Below, piece by piece: positions 16,457-24,739 of a stretch of 36,974 nucleotides of DNA (the stretch's first letter is position 1; every line of letters begins with the position of its first letter). Source of the stretch: Fimbriimonadales bacterium (lineage in GTDB: Bacteria > Armatimonadota > Fimbriimonadia > Fimbriimonadales > GBS-DC); NCBI GenBank assembly GCA_025061985.1, contig JANXAW010000014.1, positions 1-36,974 of the forward strand, written 5' to 3'. The notes below the pieces were generated by a model that saw nothing but the letters and a program-made list of their open reading frames with translations, had not been told where the DNA came from and searched no databases. Position numbers and translations under genes: made by a program.

Positions 16457-17431
16457 ATGGTAACTCAGCTAGTAGAAGCACGAGTACGAACGCTGGTTCA
16501 CGAACCAAAATACGGCAAGTTTGAGTTAGAGCCGTTGGAGCGCGGCTTTGGCTACACTTTGGGCAACGCGCTACGCCGCGTGCTGCTTTCGTCCATCCAA
16601 GGCGCCGCGATCACCAGCGTGCGCATTGACGGGGTGCTGAGCGAGTTTGTGACAATGCCCGGCGTCAAAGAAGACGTGGTTCACTTCCTACTGAACCTGA
16701 AAAATGTTGCCATTCGAATCAACTCCTCCCAACCGCGCGACAAGTACATCCTCCGACTAAATGTGCAAGGACCGGGACAAGTCACGGCAGCCGACATCCA
16801 AGCTCCGGCAGAGGTGGAGATTGTCAACCCGGAGCTGTATTTGGCAACGCTCAGCGACTCCAGTGCGCGCATCAACGCCGAAATCACCGTAGAGGTGGGG
16901 CGTGGCTATGTGCCAGCGCTCAAGCGTGAGCGAGGGCGCAGCGCTATCGGCGAAATCCGCATGAACGCGCTCTTCAACCCCGTTACGAAGGCAAACTTCA
17001 TCGTGGAGCCCACCTTGGTGGGCGAGCGCACCGACTACGACCGCCTGATTCTAGAAATCTGGACAAACGGTGCGCTTACGCCTGCAGAGGCACTCCTCCA
17101 AGCAGCCACTATTCTACGCAGTCAGTTTGATCGCCTAATTGAGCACCTAGTTGCGGGCGATGGCGCGCCCGAAACCGCTGTAGTTTCTGCGCCGCCAGGT
17201 GTAAGCGTTCCCGATCGCCCACTGGAAGAACTGGGGCTGTCTACGCGCGTGCTCAACGCCTTGCGTAGCGGCGGAATCACTACGCTTTACAAGCTGCTCA
17301 GCACGCCTGAACACGAGCTGCTAAGCCTGCGCAACTTTGGCGAAACCGCCAAGCGCGAAGTCGAAGAGAAGCTCAGCGAGTTAGGATTGAGCCTACTGAA
17401 ATCTCCCACAGGAAGGAGGCGAGGTTCATGA
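16457..17431 (+). CDS. rpoA: DNA-directed RNA polymerase subunit alpha
   Basis: This 324-residue protein has the N-terminal assembly domain (about 1-235; [25 protein letters not shown]) that dimerises and holds beta and beta', a variable linker, and the C-terminal domain (about 255-318; [17 protein letters not shown] and [19 protein letters not shown]) that binds UP elements and activators. A TAAGGAGG site lies just after rpsD. Its stop overlaps the rplQ start by 4 bases (ATGA). Confidence 0.97.
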   Translation: MVTQLVEARVRTLVHEPKYGKFELEPLERGFGYTLGNALRRVLLSSIQGAAITSVRIDGVLSEFVTMPGVKEDVVHFLLNLKNVAIRINSSQPRDKYILRLNVQGPGQVTAADIQAPAEVEIVNPELYLATLSDSSARINAEITVEVGRGYVPALKRERGRSAIGEIRMNALFNPVTKANFIVEPTLVGERTDYDRLILEIWTNGALTPAEALLQAATILRSQFDRLIEHLVAGDGAPETAVVSAPPGVSVPDRPLEELGLSTRVLNALRSGGITTLYKLLSTPEHELLSLRNFGETAKREVEEKLSELGLSLLKSPTGRRRGS

Positions 17432-17781
17432 ACCACGGAGCAGGTTATCGCAAACTGGGGCGTCCCAGCGACCATCGCATGCATATGCTCCGCAACCAGG
17501 TGCGCTCACTACTTATTCACGAGCGCATCGTAACGACCGTCACGCGCGCCAAAGAAACGCGCCGCTTGGCAGAAAAAATGATCACCTTGGGCAAGCAGAA
17601 CACCCTGCATGCCCGACGCTTAGCCCGCGCGTTCCTGCGCGATGAAAGCTTGGTCAAGCACCTCTTTGACAACATCGCACCCCGCTACAAGGATCGCAAT
17701 GGCGGCTACACGCGCATCGTGCGCGTAGGCAGGCGGCGCGGCGACGGCGTCGAAACCGCCGTGCTGGAGCTGGTTGAGTAA
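17428..17781 (+). CDS. rplQ: 50S ribosomal protein bL17
   Basis: This 117-residue protein starts [23 protein letters not shown] in family style, with typical [17 protein letters not shown] and the C-terminal [16 protein letters not shown]. It overlaps rpoA by 4 bases with AAGGAGG inside the rpoA end, so it is translationally coupled. Confidence 0.97.
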   Translation: MNHGAGYRKLGRPSDHRMHMLRNQVRSLLIHERIVTTVTRAKETRRLAEKMITLGKQNTLHARRLARAFLRDESLVKHLFDNIAPRYKDRNGGYTRIVRVGRRRGDGVETAVLELVE

Positions 17782-17784
17782 CGC

Positions 17785-18513
17785 ATGCGCAACCTGCGCC
17801 TGCGAATCGAGTACGACGGCACGGACTTCTACGGTTTTGCTCGTCAGCAAGGGGTACGCACCGTCCAAGGCGTCTTGGAAAGCACCCTGCAAAGCCTGCT
17901 CCAAGAGCCGATTACAATCGTTGGTGCCAGCCGTACCGACGCAGGCGTACATGCACGCGGGCAAGTGGTGAACTTTTTCACCAGCCGTCCCATTCCCCCA
18001 AGTCGCCTCGTCTACGCGCTCAATCGCCGCTTGCCCAACGACTTGAAAGTCCTCAGCGCACGGGAAGTCAGCGCCCAGTTCAACGCACGCCTTTCTGCGA
18101 AAAGCCGCGTGTATCGCTACACGCTCTATACTGGCAAACATCCCTCTGTGTGGAAAATCCGCTACGCTTGGCACTTTCCGCACGCGCTAGACTGCGCCGC
18201 GATGCACGCCGCCTTGCAACTTATCCTTGGCGAGCACGATTTCCGCCCCTTCTCAGTCAAGTTGCCCGACGAAAAGAATACTGTCCGCACGCTGTACCGC
18301 GCCAGCGTACACCCCGCAAGCAACGGGGTGCAGATCGAGCTGGAAGCCAGTGGCTTTTTGCGCGGCATGGTACGCCTGATTGTGGGTGAGCTGGTGCAGA
18401 TTGGCATCGGCAAACAGCCCGTCGACTCCCTGCGCCAGCGTTTGCTAAGCCGTAGCCAAGCCACACGCATGGCACCCCCGCAGGGGCTATGTCTGATGCG
18501 GGTAAAATATTAG
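17785..18513 (+). CDS. truA: tRNA pseudouridine(38-40) synthase TruA
   Basis: This 242-residue enzyme makes pseudouridine at positions 38-40 of tRNA anticodon arms. The start LRLRIEYDGTDFYGFARQ is typical. Catalytic aspartate is D52 in GASRTDAGVHARGQV, and the HDFRPFS and FLRGMVRLIVGELVQIG segments are those of the family. The ATG is 3 bases after the rplQ stop with no good Shine-Dalgarno site, so re-initiation after rplQ is likely. truA after rplQ is a common order in several phyla. Confidence 0.96.
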   Translation: MRNLRLRIEYDGTDFYGFARQQGVRTVQGVLESTLQSLLQEPITIVGASRTDAGVHARGQVVNFFTSRPIPPSRLVYALNRRLPNDLKVLSAREVSAQFNARLSAKSRVYRYTLYTGKHPSVWKIRYAWHFPHALDCAAMHAALQLILGEHDFRPFSVKLPDEKNTVRTLYRASVHPASNGVQIELEASGFLRGMVRLIVGELVQIGIGKQPVDSLRQRLLSRSQATRMAPPQGLCLMRVKY

Positions 18514-18536
18514 CCTGTGCGGGCAGGCGCGCCCGC
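18503..18536 (+). promoter_or_regulatory. Likely promoter and leader hairpin of rplM-rpsI
   Basis: A TAAAAT box preceded by GG (18503-18508) overlaps the end of truA. About 10 bases after it is a GC hairpin (GCGGGC with GCCCGC, 18519-18536). The rplM ATG is 65 bases past the box, with an AGGAGG site. In some bacteria L13 controls its own leader, so the hairpin may be regulatory; no T-run supports a terminator. Confidence 0.4.
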
Positions 18537-18572
18537 TGACAACATTTAGAGCGAGCACAGGAGGCACAAACG

Positions 18573-19004
18573 ATGTTTCAGCGCACTTACACGATGAAAA
18601 AAAGCGAGATTCAACGCGACTGGTGGGTTGTGGATGCCGCGGGTAAGCCCGCGGGGCGTTTGGCATCGCGAGTCGCCCGCCTGCTACAGGGCAAGCACAA
18701 ACCTACCTACACGCCTCATATGGACATGGGCGACCATGTCATTATCGTGAACGCGGAAAAAGCGGTTTTCACAGGTAAGAAACTGGACGAAGTGATCTAC
18801 TACCACACGATGCACCCAGGGGGGCTACGCGCTTACACGCGCCGCAAGATGATGACCGAGAAGCCCGAAAAGATGTTGCGGCGCGTCGTGAGCCTGATGC
18901 TGCCCAAGAACAAACTACGCGCTCGGATGCTCAAGCGGCTGCGCATTTTCCGTGGCCCAGAGCATCCTCATGCAGCTCAGCAACCGAAACCCTACGAGGT
19001 CTAA
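18573..19004 (+). CDS. rplM: 50S ribosomal protein uL13
   Basis: This 143-residue protein is an early large-subunit assembly protein. Typical segments are [49 protein letters not shown] and [25 protein letters not shown]. An AGGAGG site precedes the ATG; an internal ATG (MKKSEI, 7 codons on) has no such site. It forms the usual pair with rpsI. Confidence 0.97.
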   Translation: MFQRTYTMKKSEIQRDWWVVDAAGKPAGRLASRVARLLQGKHKPTYTPHMDMGDHVIIVNAEKAVFTGKKLDEVIYYHTMHPGGLRAYTRRKMMTEKPEKMLRRVVSLMLPKNKLRARMLKRLRIFRGPEHPHAAQQPKPYEV

Positions 19005-19019
19005 GGAGGAGATAGGCGT

Positions 19020-19421
19020 ATGCAGCAACAAGAAGTTGTTCGGTACTACGCGACAGGGCGACGTAAGACGGCGTCCGCGCGTGTGTGGCTAATGCCCGGC
19101 GAGGGCAAGGTCACCATTAATGGGCGCGACATGCACGAGTATCTGCGTCGCTTCACGCTGGAGCGCATGGTCACGCAGCCGTTGCGCGTGTTGGGTTTGG
19201 AAGGGCAGTTTGACATCAAAGCCACCGTGCGCGGGGGTGGTCTGTCGGGGCAAGCAGGTGCGATTCGGCTCGGCGTGGCGCGCGCCCTGCTACAAGTGAA
19301 CCCTGAGTACCGCCCAATACTGAAGCAACACGGGCTGCTAACGCGCGACGCCCGCGAGAAGGAGCGCAAGAAGTACGGACGCCACGGCGCCCGACGCGGC
19401 TTCCAATACGTCAAGCGCTAA
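19020..19421 (+). CDS. rpsI: 30S ribosomal protein uS9
   Basis: This 133-residue protein reads RYYATGRRKTASARVWL near the start, GGGLSGQAGAIRLGVARALL in the middle and ends with the basic RKKYGRHGARRGFQYVKR tail whose last residues touch P-site tRNA. TAAGGAGGAG serves as ribosome site right after the rplM stop. Confidence 0.97.
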   Translation: MQQQEVVRYYATGRRKTASARVWLMPGEGKVTINGRDMHEYLRRFTLERMVTQPLRVLGLEGQFDIKATVRGGGLSGQAGAIRLGVARALLQVNPEYRPILKQHGLLTRDAREKERKKYGRHGARRGFQYVKR

Positions 19422-19428
19422 ACGCCTC

Positions 19429-20703
19429 ATGCGCATTCTGGTGGTTGGTGGCGGCGGCAGAGAGCACGCACTGGCGTGGAAGCTGCGTCAAAGCCCTCAC
19501 TGCGACGCGCTTTACGCAGCGCCGGGCAACGCGGGGATTGCCCAAATCGCCGAGTGCGTGCCGATTGCCCCCAAAGCCGTCTCCGAGCTAGTGGCGTTCG
19601 CAAAGCAGAACGCCATCGACCTTGTGGTGGTGGGACCAGAGTCGCCCCTGATTGCAGGGTTAGCAGAGGCCCTCCAAGAAGCGGGCATTCGCTGCTTTGG
19701 TCCCTCACGCGCCGCGGCGCAACTGGAAGGTAGCAAAGCCTTCGCTAAGCAGGTGATGCAGCAGGTGGGCGCGCCGACCGCCCCCTTCGCCGTGTTTGAC
19801 GACCCCGAAGCCGCCAAAGCCTATTTGCGCACGCGGTTTATGGAGCAAGCATGTGTGGTCAAAGCCGACGGCGAAGCGTTGGGCAAAGGCGCATTTGTAT
19901 GCGACACGCTTAGCGATGCGCTAAACGCTGTTGAGTTCCTAATGGTAGAGGGCGGTCTAGGCGAGGCAGGTAAGCGCGTCGTGATCGAAGACCGCCTTTA
20001 CGGGCGCGAGATGTCGCTGCTGTGCTTTGTGGATGGGCACACTGTGCTGCCGATGCCCCCTGTGCGCGACTACAAACGCGCCTTCGACAGCGACCGCGGC
20101 CCCAATACGGGTGGCATGGGCTGCTACACTCCCCTGCCCGACGCCGCACCCGAACTGATTGAGCGCGCGCTTAGCCAAATCGTGCGCCCCGTAGTGGCGG
20201 AGATGGCACAACGCAACACCCCCTACCGCGGCATTCTGTACGCAGGGCTAATGGTTCAAGGCGAGCAACCTTACGCGCTGGAGTTCAACTGTCGCTTCGG
20301 CGACCCCGAAGCCCAAGTGCTAATGCCTTTGCTGGAAAGCGACCTCGTGGAGCTGGCGTTAGCGAGCATTGAGGGCAAGCTCCACACAGTGGATATTCGC
20401 TTCAGCCCACGCGCTGCGGTGTGCGTAGTGCTAGCATCAGGGGGATACCCAGGCGACTATCGCACGGGGCTACCGATTGAGGGGCTGGAGGCAGCAAGCC
20501 AACTGCCCGATGTGCTGATTTTCCACGCGGGCACACGCGCCCAAAACGGGCAAGTGCTAACCGCAGGTGGGCGCGTGTTAAACCTTGTGGGCTTGGGCGA
20601 TACCTTAGAGCAAGCCCGCGTGAACGCTTATCGCGCCGCTGCACTCATCCACTTTGAGGGGATGCACTACCGCACTGACATTGCGCAAACAGTGCCCGCG
20701 TAG
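19429..20703 (+). CDS. purD: Phosphoribosylamine-glycine ligase
   Basis: This 424-residue ATP-grasp enzyme joins glycine to phosphoribosylamine in purine synthesis. The N-terminal signature ILVVGGGGREHALAWKL, VVGPESPLIAGLAE, the ATP-grasp segment VVKADGEALGKGAFVC, GPNTGGMGCYTPLP and EFNCRFGDPEAQVLMPLLESDL are all present. Length is normal. It lies 7 bases after rpsI with no Shine-Dalgarno site, so it may depend on coupling with the ribosomal gene. Purine synthesis downstream of ribosomal proteins is not the usual operon. It converges with the Tricorn-like gene, 5 bases apart. Confidence 0.96.
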   Translation: MRILVVGGGGREHALAWKLRQSPHCDALYAAPGNAGIAQIAECVPIAPKAVSELVAFAKQNAIDLVVVGPESPLIAGLAEALQEAGIRCFGPSRAAAQLEGSKAFAKQVMQQVGAPTAPFAVFDDPEAAKAYLRTRFMEQACVVKADGEALGKGAFVCDTLSDALNAVEFLMVEGGLGEAGKRVVIEDRLYGREMSLLCFVDGHTVLPMPPVRDYKRAFDSDRGPNTGGMGCYTPLPDAAPELIERALSQIVRPVVAEMAQRNTPYRGILYAGLMVQGEQPYALEFNCRFGDPEAQVLMPLLESDLVELALASIEGKLHTVDIRFSPRAAVCVVLASGGYPGDYRTGLPIEGLEAASQLPDVLIFHAGTRAQNGQVLTAGGRVLNLVGLGDTLEQARVNAYRAAALIHFEGMHYRTDIAQTVPA

Positions 20704-20708
20704 ACGGG

Positions 20709-22265
20709 TCAACTCTTCTCCTCAAACGGGCGCGGCTGCGGCAACAGCGGATTAGGAATGTCTTTGCGCAGCACGACCGCCATCACCCGCATCCCCATCG
20801 GGAACGACGCCTCAAACTGCAAGTTATCTGGCACGGGGTCGTAGTCCCGATAGGAGATGAAATACAGTAGCTCACCATCGGGATCCCACGCGGGCGACAC
20901 ATCCCGAAACTCGGGCTGCGTAATCGGATGAATGGTGCCCGTTTCCGTGTCGTAAATCTTGATGATGCTGGTGCGCTCGTTGGGCGCGAAGCCATATGCC
21001 AGCCAGCGCCCGCAGGGCGACCACGCAAATCCCTGTATCGGGGCGTACTCGCTGCGCTCCACCAGTTGCAACTCGCGCTTCTCCAAGTCAATAATCATTA
21101 GCTCAAATCGGTGGTTGCTCAGCGCCACGCGGTCCGTCGTGGGGCACACCTCCAACTGGTACGGGTGCCCGATGTCGAACTCTTCGTAAGAGGTGATCCC
21201 GTCGGGGCTATGCACCTCCAAACGCGGCTCGCCGCTGGCGTCTGAGACGGTGACGATGCGTTTCCCGTCGTTGAGGAACTGGCTGAGGCGGTAGCGCACG
21301 CCCTGCGGCTCGCCGTGTTGGATCACCGCGCCTTCCCAATTGCCCATCACAAATGGCTTGCCGCGAACCGTCAGCAAAAGCGTGTGCCCCTGCGGATGCA
21401 GCGCGTACTCTTGTAAGTATTTCTCGGTCTCCACGAACTTGCGTTGGGCTTGCATGCGCGGGCTATGCAGCTCCACAGGAATGAGTCGGCTTTCGTCGGT
21501 AGCCAATTCCAGCACATAGAGGTCGGCGCCTGCGTGGTACACGATGCGCTTGCCGTCCGTGCTGGGGTGGCGCACGTAGTACTCCTCGTGGTGGGTGTGG
21601 CGGCGCAGGTCGCTGCCGTCGGGCAAGCAGGAGTAGATGTTGGCAATCCCCTCGTGGTCGGATACAAAGTAGATGCGCTCACCGATCCACATTGGGGCGG
21701 TGAGGTTGCCGTCAGTGGGTTTGAAGCGCTCGAACTCACCTGTGCCCTTGCGGTCAATCCAGAACACGCCCGCCGTGCCCCCGCGATAGCGCTTCCAGCG
21801 CGCAGGGTCGCCCGTGTGTCGCCCCAAAATCACGCCCCCGTTCGGTCCGAAACTAATGTGGTGGGCAATGCCATAGGGATACTGTTGTGGCAAACCGCCT
21901 TCCAGCGACACGCGCCAGAGCCACACCTCGCGCGGAGGGCGTGCTGCCGAGCTGTGATAGATCACGGCACTGCTATCGGGCGTCCAGCCCACCACCTGCA
22001 CACGCGCAGCGCCCTGATAGGTTAGGCGCCGCGGCTCACCTCCTTCCGCAGGCATCACATACACCTCAGGATGCCCCTCGTCTTTCGCCACGAACGCAAT
22101 CCACTTGCCGTCGGGCGAGTAGCGGGGCGTGATCACTTCGCTCAGGCTGGTGGTCAAGCGTCGCGCAACGCCCCCTTCCACTGAAACTGTCCACAAATCA
22201 TCTTCGCACACGAAGGCAACTCGGTCGCCCCAAATCGTGGGAAAGCGATAGTAGCCCTTAGGCAT
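20709..22265 (-). CDS. Tricorn-like beta-propeller protein lacking the protease domain
   Basis: This 518-residue protein matches the N-terminal half of Tricorn (S41 family) proteases: a run of WD40/PD40-like blades (SPDGKWIAFVA, GEPRRLTYQG, PDGSDLRRHTHH) forming what should be the six- and seven-bladed propellers. It ends at VVLRKDIPNPLLP plus 12 residues, the point where full-length Tricorn proteins (about 1050-1100 aa) go on into a PDZ domain and the C1/C2 catalytic domains with the serine nucleophile. None of that is present; the stop codon is 5 bases from purD. It has no signal peptide. It may bind peptides without cutting them, or act with a separate protease. The ATG at 22265 is preferred because a TATAAT box lies 9 bases upstream; the longer frame would run into the polB gene. 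Confidence 0.8.
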   Translation of the reverse strand: MPKGYYRFPTIWGDRVAFVCEDDLWTVSVEGGVARRLTTSLSEVITPRYSPDGKWIAFVAKDEGHPEVYVMPAEGGEPRRLTYQGAARVQVVGWTPDSSAVIYHSSAARPPREVWLWRVSLEGGLPQQYPYGIAHHISFGPNGGVILGRHTGDPARWKRYRGGTAGVFWIDRKGTGEFERFKPTDGNLTAPMWIGERIYFVSDHEGIANIYSCLPDGSDLRRHTHHEEYYVRHPSTDGKRIVYHAGADLYVLELATDESRLIPVELHSPRMQAQRKFVETEKYLQEYALHPQGHTLLLTVRGKPFVMGNWEGAVIQHGEPQGVRYRLSQFLNDGKRIVTVSDASGEPRLEVHSPDGITSYEEFDIGHPYQLEVCPTTDRVALSNHRFELMIIDLEKRELQLVERSEYAPIQGFAWSPCGRWLAYGFAPNERTSIIKIYDTETGTIHPITQPEFRDVSPAWDPDGELLYFISYRDYDPVPDNLQFEASFPMGMRVMAVVLRKDIPNPLLPQPRPFEEKS

Positions 22266-22274
22266 AGCGCGGGG

Positions 22275-22280
22275 ATTATA
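22275..22280 (-). promoter_or_regulatory. -10 element TATAAT of the Tricorn-like gene
   Basis: On the minus strand a perfect TATAAT preceded by GGGGG lies 9 bases before the ATG at 22265; no Shine-Dalgarno site lies between them. This predicts a leaderless mRNA. Confidence 0.65.
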
Positions 22281-22293
22281 CCCCCTTGTGAGG

Positions 22294-22299
22294 TATACT
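22294..22299 (+). promoter_or_regulatory. -10 element TATACT of the family B polymerase gene
   Basis: TATACT preceded by GAGG lies 9 bases before the ATG at 22309; no Shine-Dalgarno site is present. It lies 13 bases from the divergent TATAAT at 22275-22280, so the two promoters share all upstream DNA. Confidence 0.65.
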
Positions 22300-22308
22300 C
22301 TGCATAGT

Positions 22309-24522
22309 ATGCTTGAGCAGCCCGTGCCGCCCCTGTTGGACGAACCAGCGCCTGAACGCCAGCCCACTCCACCCGTGCCTACGCTGGAGTACGACCCCAT
22401 ATTGTACGGCAAAGACCCCACCCCCTACATCGTGGCGGTGGAGGCGGTCAACAATCACATTCGCCTGTTTATTCGCGATAACGGCAAGCTCCGCATCGTA
22501 GAAGAGCCATTCCGCCCTTGGCTGCTCAGCGATATGCAAATCACGATGCCTGGGGTAGAGTGGCGCGTGCTCAAGGGCGAACTGGAAGGGCGTCGGATGC
22601 TCAAGTACTTCGCCTCTTGCGCAAATCGCGAAGCGTTTGACGCCCTGCGCCGCGCTCTGCGCGACGAACACCGCGAGGTGTTAGCCTTTAGCTCGCTGCC
22701 CCGCCAATACCTAATGCTCTCTGGCAAAACGCTGTTCAAACGGATGACCTTCGATGACCTGCACCGCGTGCAGGTAGACATTGAAACCAACACCCTCACG
22801 CCTGACCAGCACGGTGCGCAGATACTAATGATTGCACTGAGCGATAACCGCGGGTACGAGGAGCTACTGGAAGGCGATGAAAAGCGGATGATTGAGCAGT
22901 TTGTGGAGCGCATCCAAGCCCTAGACCCCGATGTGATTGAGGGGCACAACTTATTCGGGTTTGATTTGCCGTATCTGGCAGCGCGAGCAAAGGTGCTGGG
23001 CGTACCGTTGCAACTGGGGCGCGACGGTTCGGAGCTGCGATTTGGCTCGCCTCGCCAGTGCATCATCGGCGCCAACAGCCGCACCTTCACGCCCGCCTAC
23101 GTGCACGGACGCCATCTGCTGGATACCTATCTGGCTGTGCAACGCTTTGACATCGGACGGGGCGACTTGGAGGGCTACGGACTAAAAGAGGTGTCGCAAC
23201 AGCTGGGCATTGCTGCACCTGACCGAATCTACCTCGAACGCGAGCAAATCCCCGAACTGTGGCGCACCGACCCTGATACCGTGCGCCGCTACTGCCTGCA
23301 GGATGTTCACGAAACCCGCCGCTTAGCGGAAATCACGTTGTCTACAGAGTTTTATCAGTGCCAGATGTTGCCCGACACCCTGCAAAACCTCGCTGTGATT
23401 GGCACGGGCGAAAAGGCGAACCTGCTGTTTGTACGCGCCTATCTAGCAGAGGGCTACGCCATTCCTACCCAGCAAGAGCCGCGCGATTACCCTGGTGGCT
23501 ACACAGAAGTGCGGCGCGTGGGGCTTATCCCGCGCATCGTGAAAGCCGATGTGGAAAGTCTGTACCCCAGCATCATGTTGCGCTATCGCATCAAGCCCAG
23601 CGCTGACCACTTGGATGTGTTCCTGCCCATGCTGGAGCGCCTGCGCCAACTGCGCCTAGACGCCAAAGCCCGCGCGAAAAAGGCACAGGGCGCCGAGGCA
23701 GCGTACTGGGACGGCTTGCAAAGCTCGTTCAAAATCCTCATCAACAGCTTCTACGGCTATACTGCGGGACCGTTCAACTTCAACGACTATGACGCTGCCG
23801 AAGCCGTTACGCTCAAGGGGCAGGAACTGGTCAAGCAAATCGCTGCCGAAATCGAACGCTTAGGCGGTAGCGTGGTGGAGATCGACACCGACGGCGTCTA
23901 CTTCCAGCCCCCAGAGCATGTGCAAACTGAAGCCGACGAGATTGCTTTTGTGGAGCAAGTGGGCAAAATCTTGCCCGAAGGCATCCGCCTTGCCTACGAC
24001 GGACGCTACAAGGCGATGCTTTCCGTCAAGAGCAAAAACTATGTGTTGCAGGGCTACGACGGCAAGCTCATCTTCAAAGGTGCCTCGCTGCGCTCCCGCG
24101 CTGATGAAAAGTTTGGGCGCGATTTTCTCAACAACGCCATCCAGTGGCTGCTGGCAGGCAAGCCCGAAAAAGTTGCCGAAGAATACCGCCGCCTAGCGAA
24201 GGCGATTCTGAACGGTGACCTTGGCATTGAGCAACTATGCCGACGCGAGCGGATTACCGACAAAAGCAAGCAGCCCCATCACCCATTGCACGAGCTTGCC
24301 AAGCGCTTCCAGATTGGCGACTACATCATGGTCTATCGCAAGCGGGACGGCACGTGGGGCTTACTGGAAGAATACGCAGGCGACGAAGACCGTGAACACT
24401 ACGTGGAGAAACTCTACAAGTTCGCCGCGCGCTTGGAAGAGCTGTTCCCCGACTTCAATGCGCTATTTCCCAAGCCGCAGGCGATTATTGAGTCAGAGCG
24501 TCAGCTGAGCCTGTTTGACTAA
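22309..24522 (+). CDS. polB: Family B DNA polymerase with 3'-5' exonuclease
   Basis: This 737-residue protein has an N-terminal domain, a proofreading exonuclease and a polymerase core. Exo I is VDIET (D157, E159), Exo II is HNLFGFD (N214, D219) and Exo III is YCLQD (D332). Polymerase motif A is DVESLYPS (414-421), motif B KILINSFYG (475-483) and motif C IDTDG (D526, D528), the DTDG form also found in Pyrococcus Pol B. Only about 60 residues separate motifs A and B, fewer than in archaeal enzymes, so the fingers are short. The C-terminus is QLSLFD, a near-perfect bacterial beta-clamp binding motif. It may act in damage tolerance like E. coli Pol II; this is inference. The ATG at 22309 fits the promoter; a GTG at 22288 lies upstream of the -10 box. 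No phage genes surround it. Confidence 0.92.
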   Translation: MLEQPVPPLLDEPAPERQPTPPVPTLEYDPILYGKDPTPYIVAVEAVNNHIRLFIRDNGKLRIVEEPFRPWLLSDMQITMPGVEWRVLKGELEGRRMLKYFASCANREAFDALRRALRDEHREVLAFSSLPRQYLMLSGKTLFKRMTFDDLHRVQVDIETNTLTPDQHGAQILMIALSDNRGYEELLEGDEKRMIEQFVERIQALDPDVIEGHNLFGFDLPYLAARAKVLGVPLQLGRDGSELRFGSPRQCIIGANSRTFTPAYVHGRHLLDTYLAVQRFDIGRGDLEGYGLKEVSQQLGIAAPDRIYLEREQIPELWRTDPDTVRRYCLQDVHETRRLAEITLSTEFYQCQMLPDTLQNLAVIGTGEKANLLFVRAYLAEGYAIPTQQEPRDYPGGYTEVRRVGLIPRIVKADVESLYPSIMLRYRIKPSADHLDVFLPMLERLRQLRLDAKARAKKAQGAEAAYWDGLQSSFKILINSFYGYTAGPFNFNDYDAAEAVTLKGQELVKQIAAEIERLGGSVVEIDTDGVYFQPPEHVQTEADEIAFVEQVGKILPEGIRLAYDGRYKAMLSVKSKNYVLQGYDGKLIFKGASLRSRADEKFGRDFLNNAIQWLLAGKPEKVAEEYRRLAKAILNGDLGIEQLCRRERITDKSKQPHHPLHELAKRFQIGDYIMVYRKRDGTWGLLEEYAGDEDREHYVEKLYKFAARLEELFPDFNALFPKPQAIIESERQLSLFD

Positions 24523-24704
24523 CGCGCTTGATATGCCCGCATTCGCCCCCAGCAGTAGCTCGCTTGCCTCAGCGAAGACGTCGATGCCACAAGTAAGCCC
24601 GCGCACGCGAGCTTCGTTTGCGTAAGAACGGCTCCAGCCGTACGACACTCGGAGGCACCTTGGGATTATGCCAACCAGCATAGCGACGCGCCTGCCCGCT
24701 GAGG

Positions 24705-24710
24705 TAGAAT
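24705..24710 (+). promoter_or_regulatory. -10 element TAGAAT of the amine oxidase gene
   Basis: TAGAAT preceded by GAGG lies 29 bases before the ATG at 24740, and an AGGTGAG ribosome site lies in between. This favours the ATG at 24740 over an in-frame ATG at 24668, which is upstream of the box. The rest of 24523-24704 holds no recognisable gene. Confidence 0.5.
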
Positions 24711-24739
24711 TCAGACGCGCCTCCTTCGTAGGTGAGACT

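Noticed and set aside
18519-18536. Hairpin after truA as an intrinsic terminator
   Set aside because: No T-run follows and it lies just after a promoter-like box, so a leader element of rplM is the better reading.
22288-22308. GTG start for the family B polymerase
   Set aside because: It lies upstream of the -10 box, so it would not be in the predicted mRNA.
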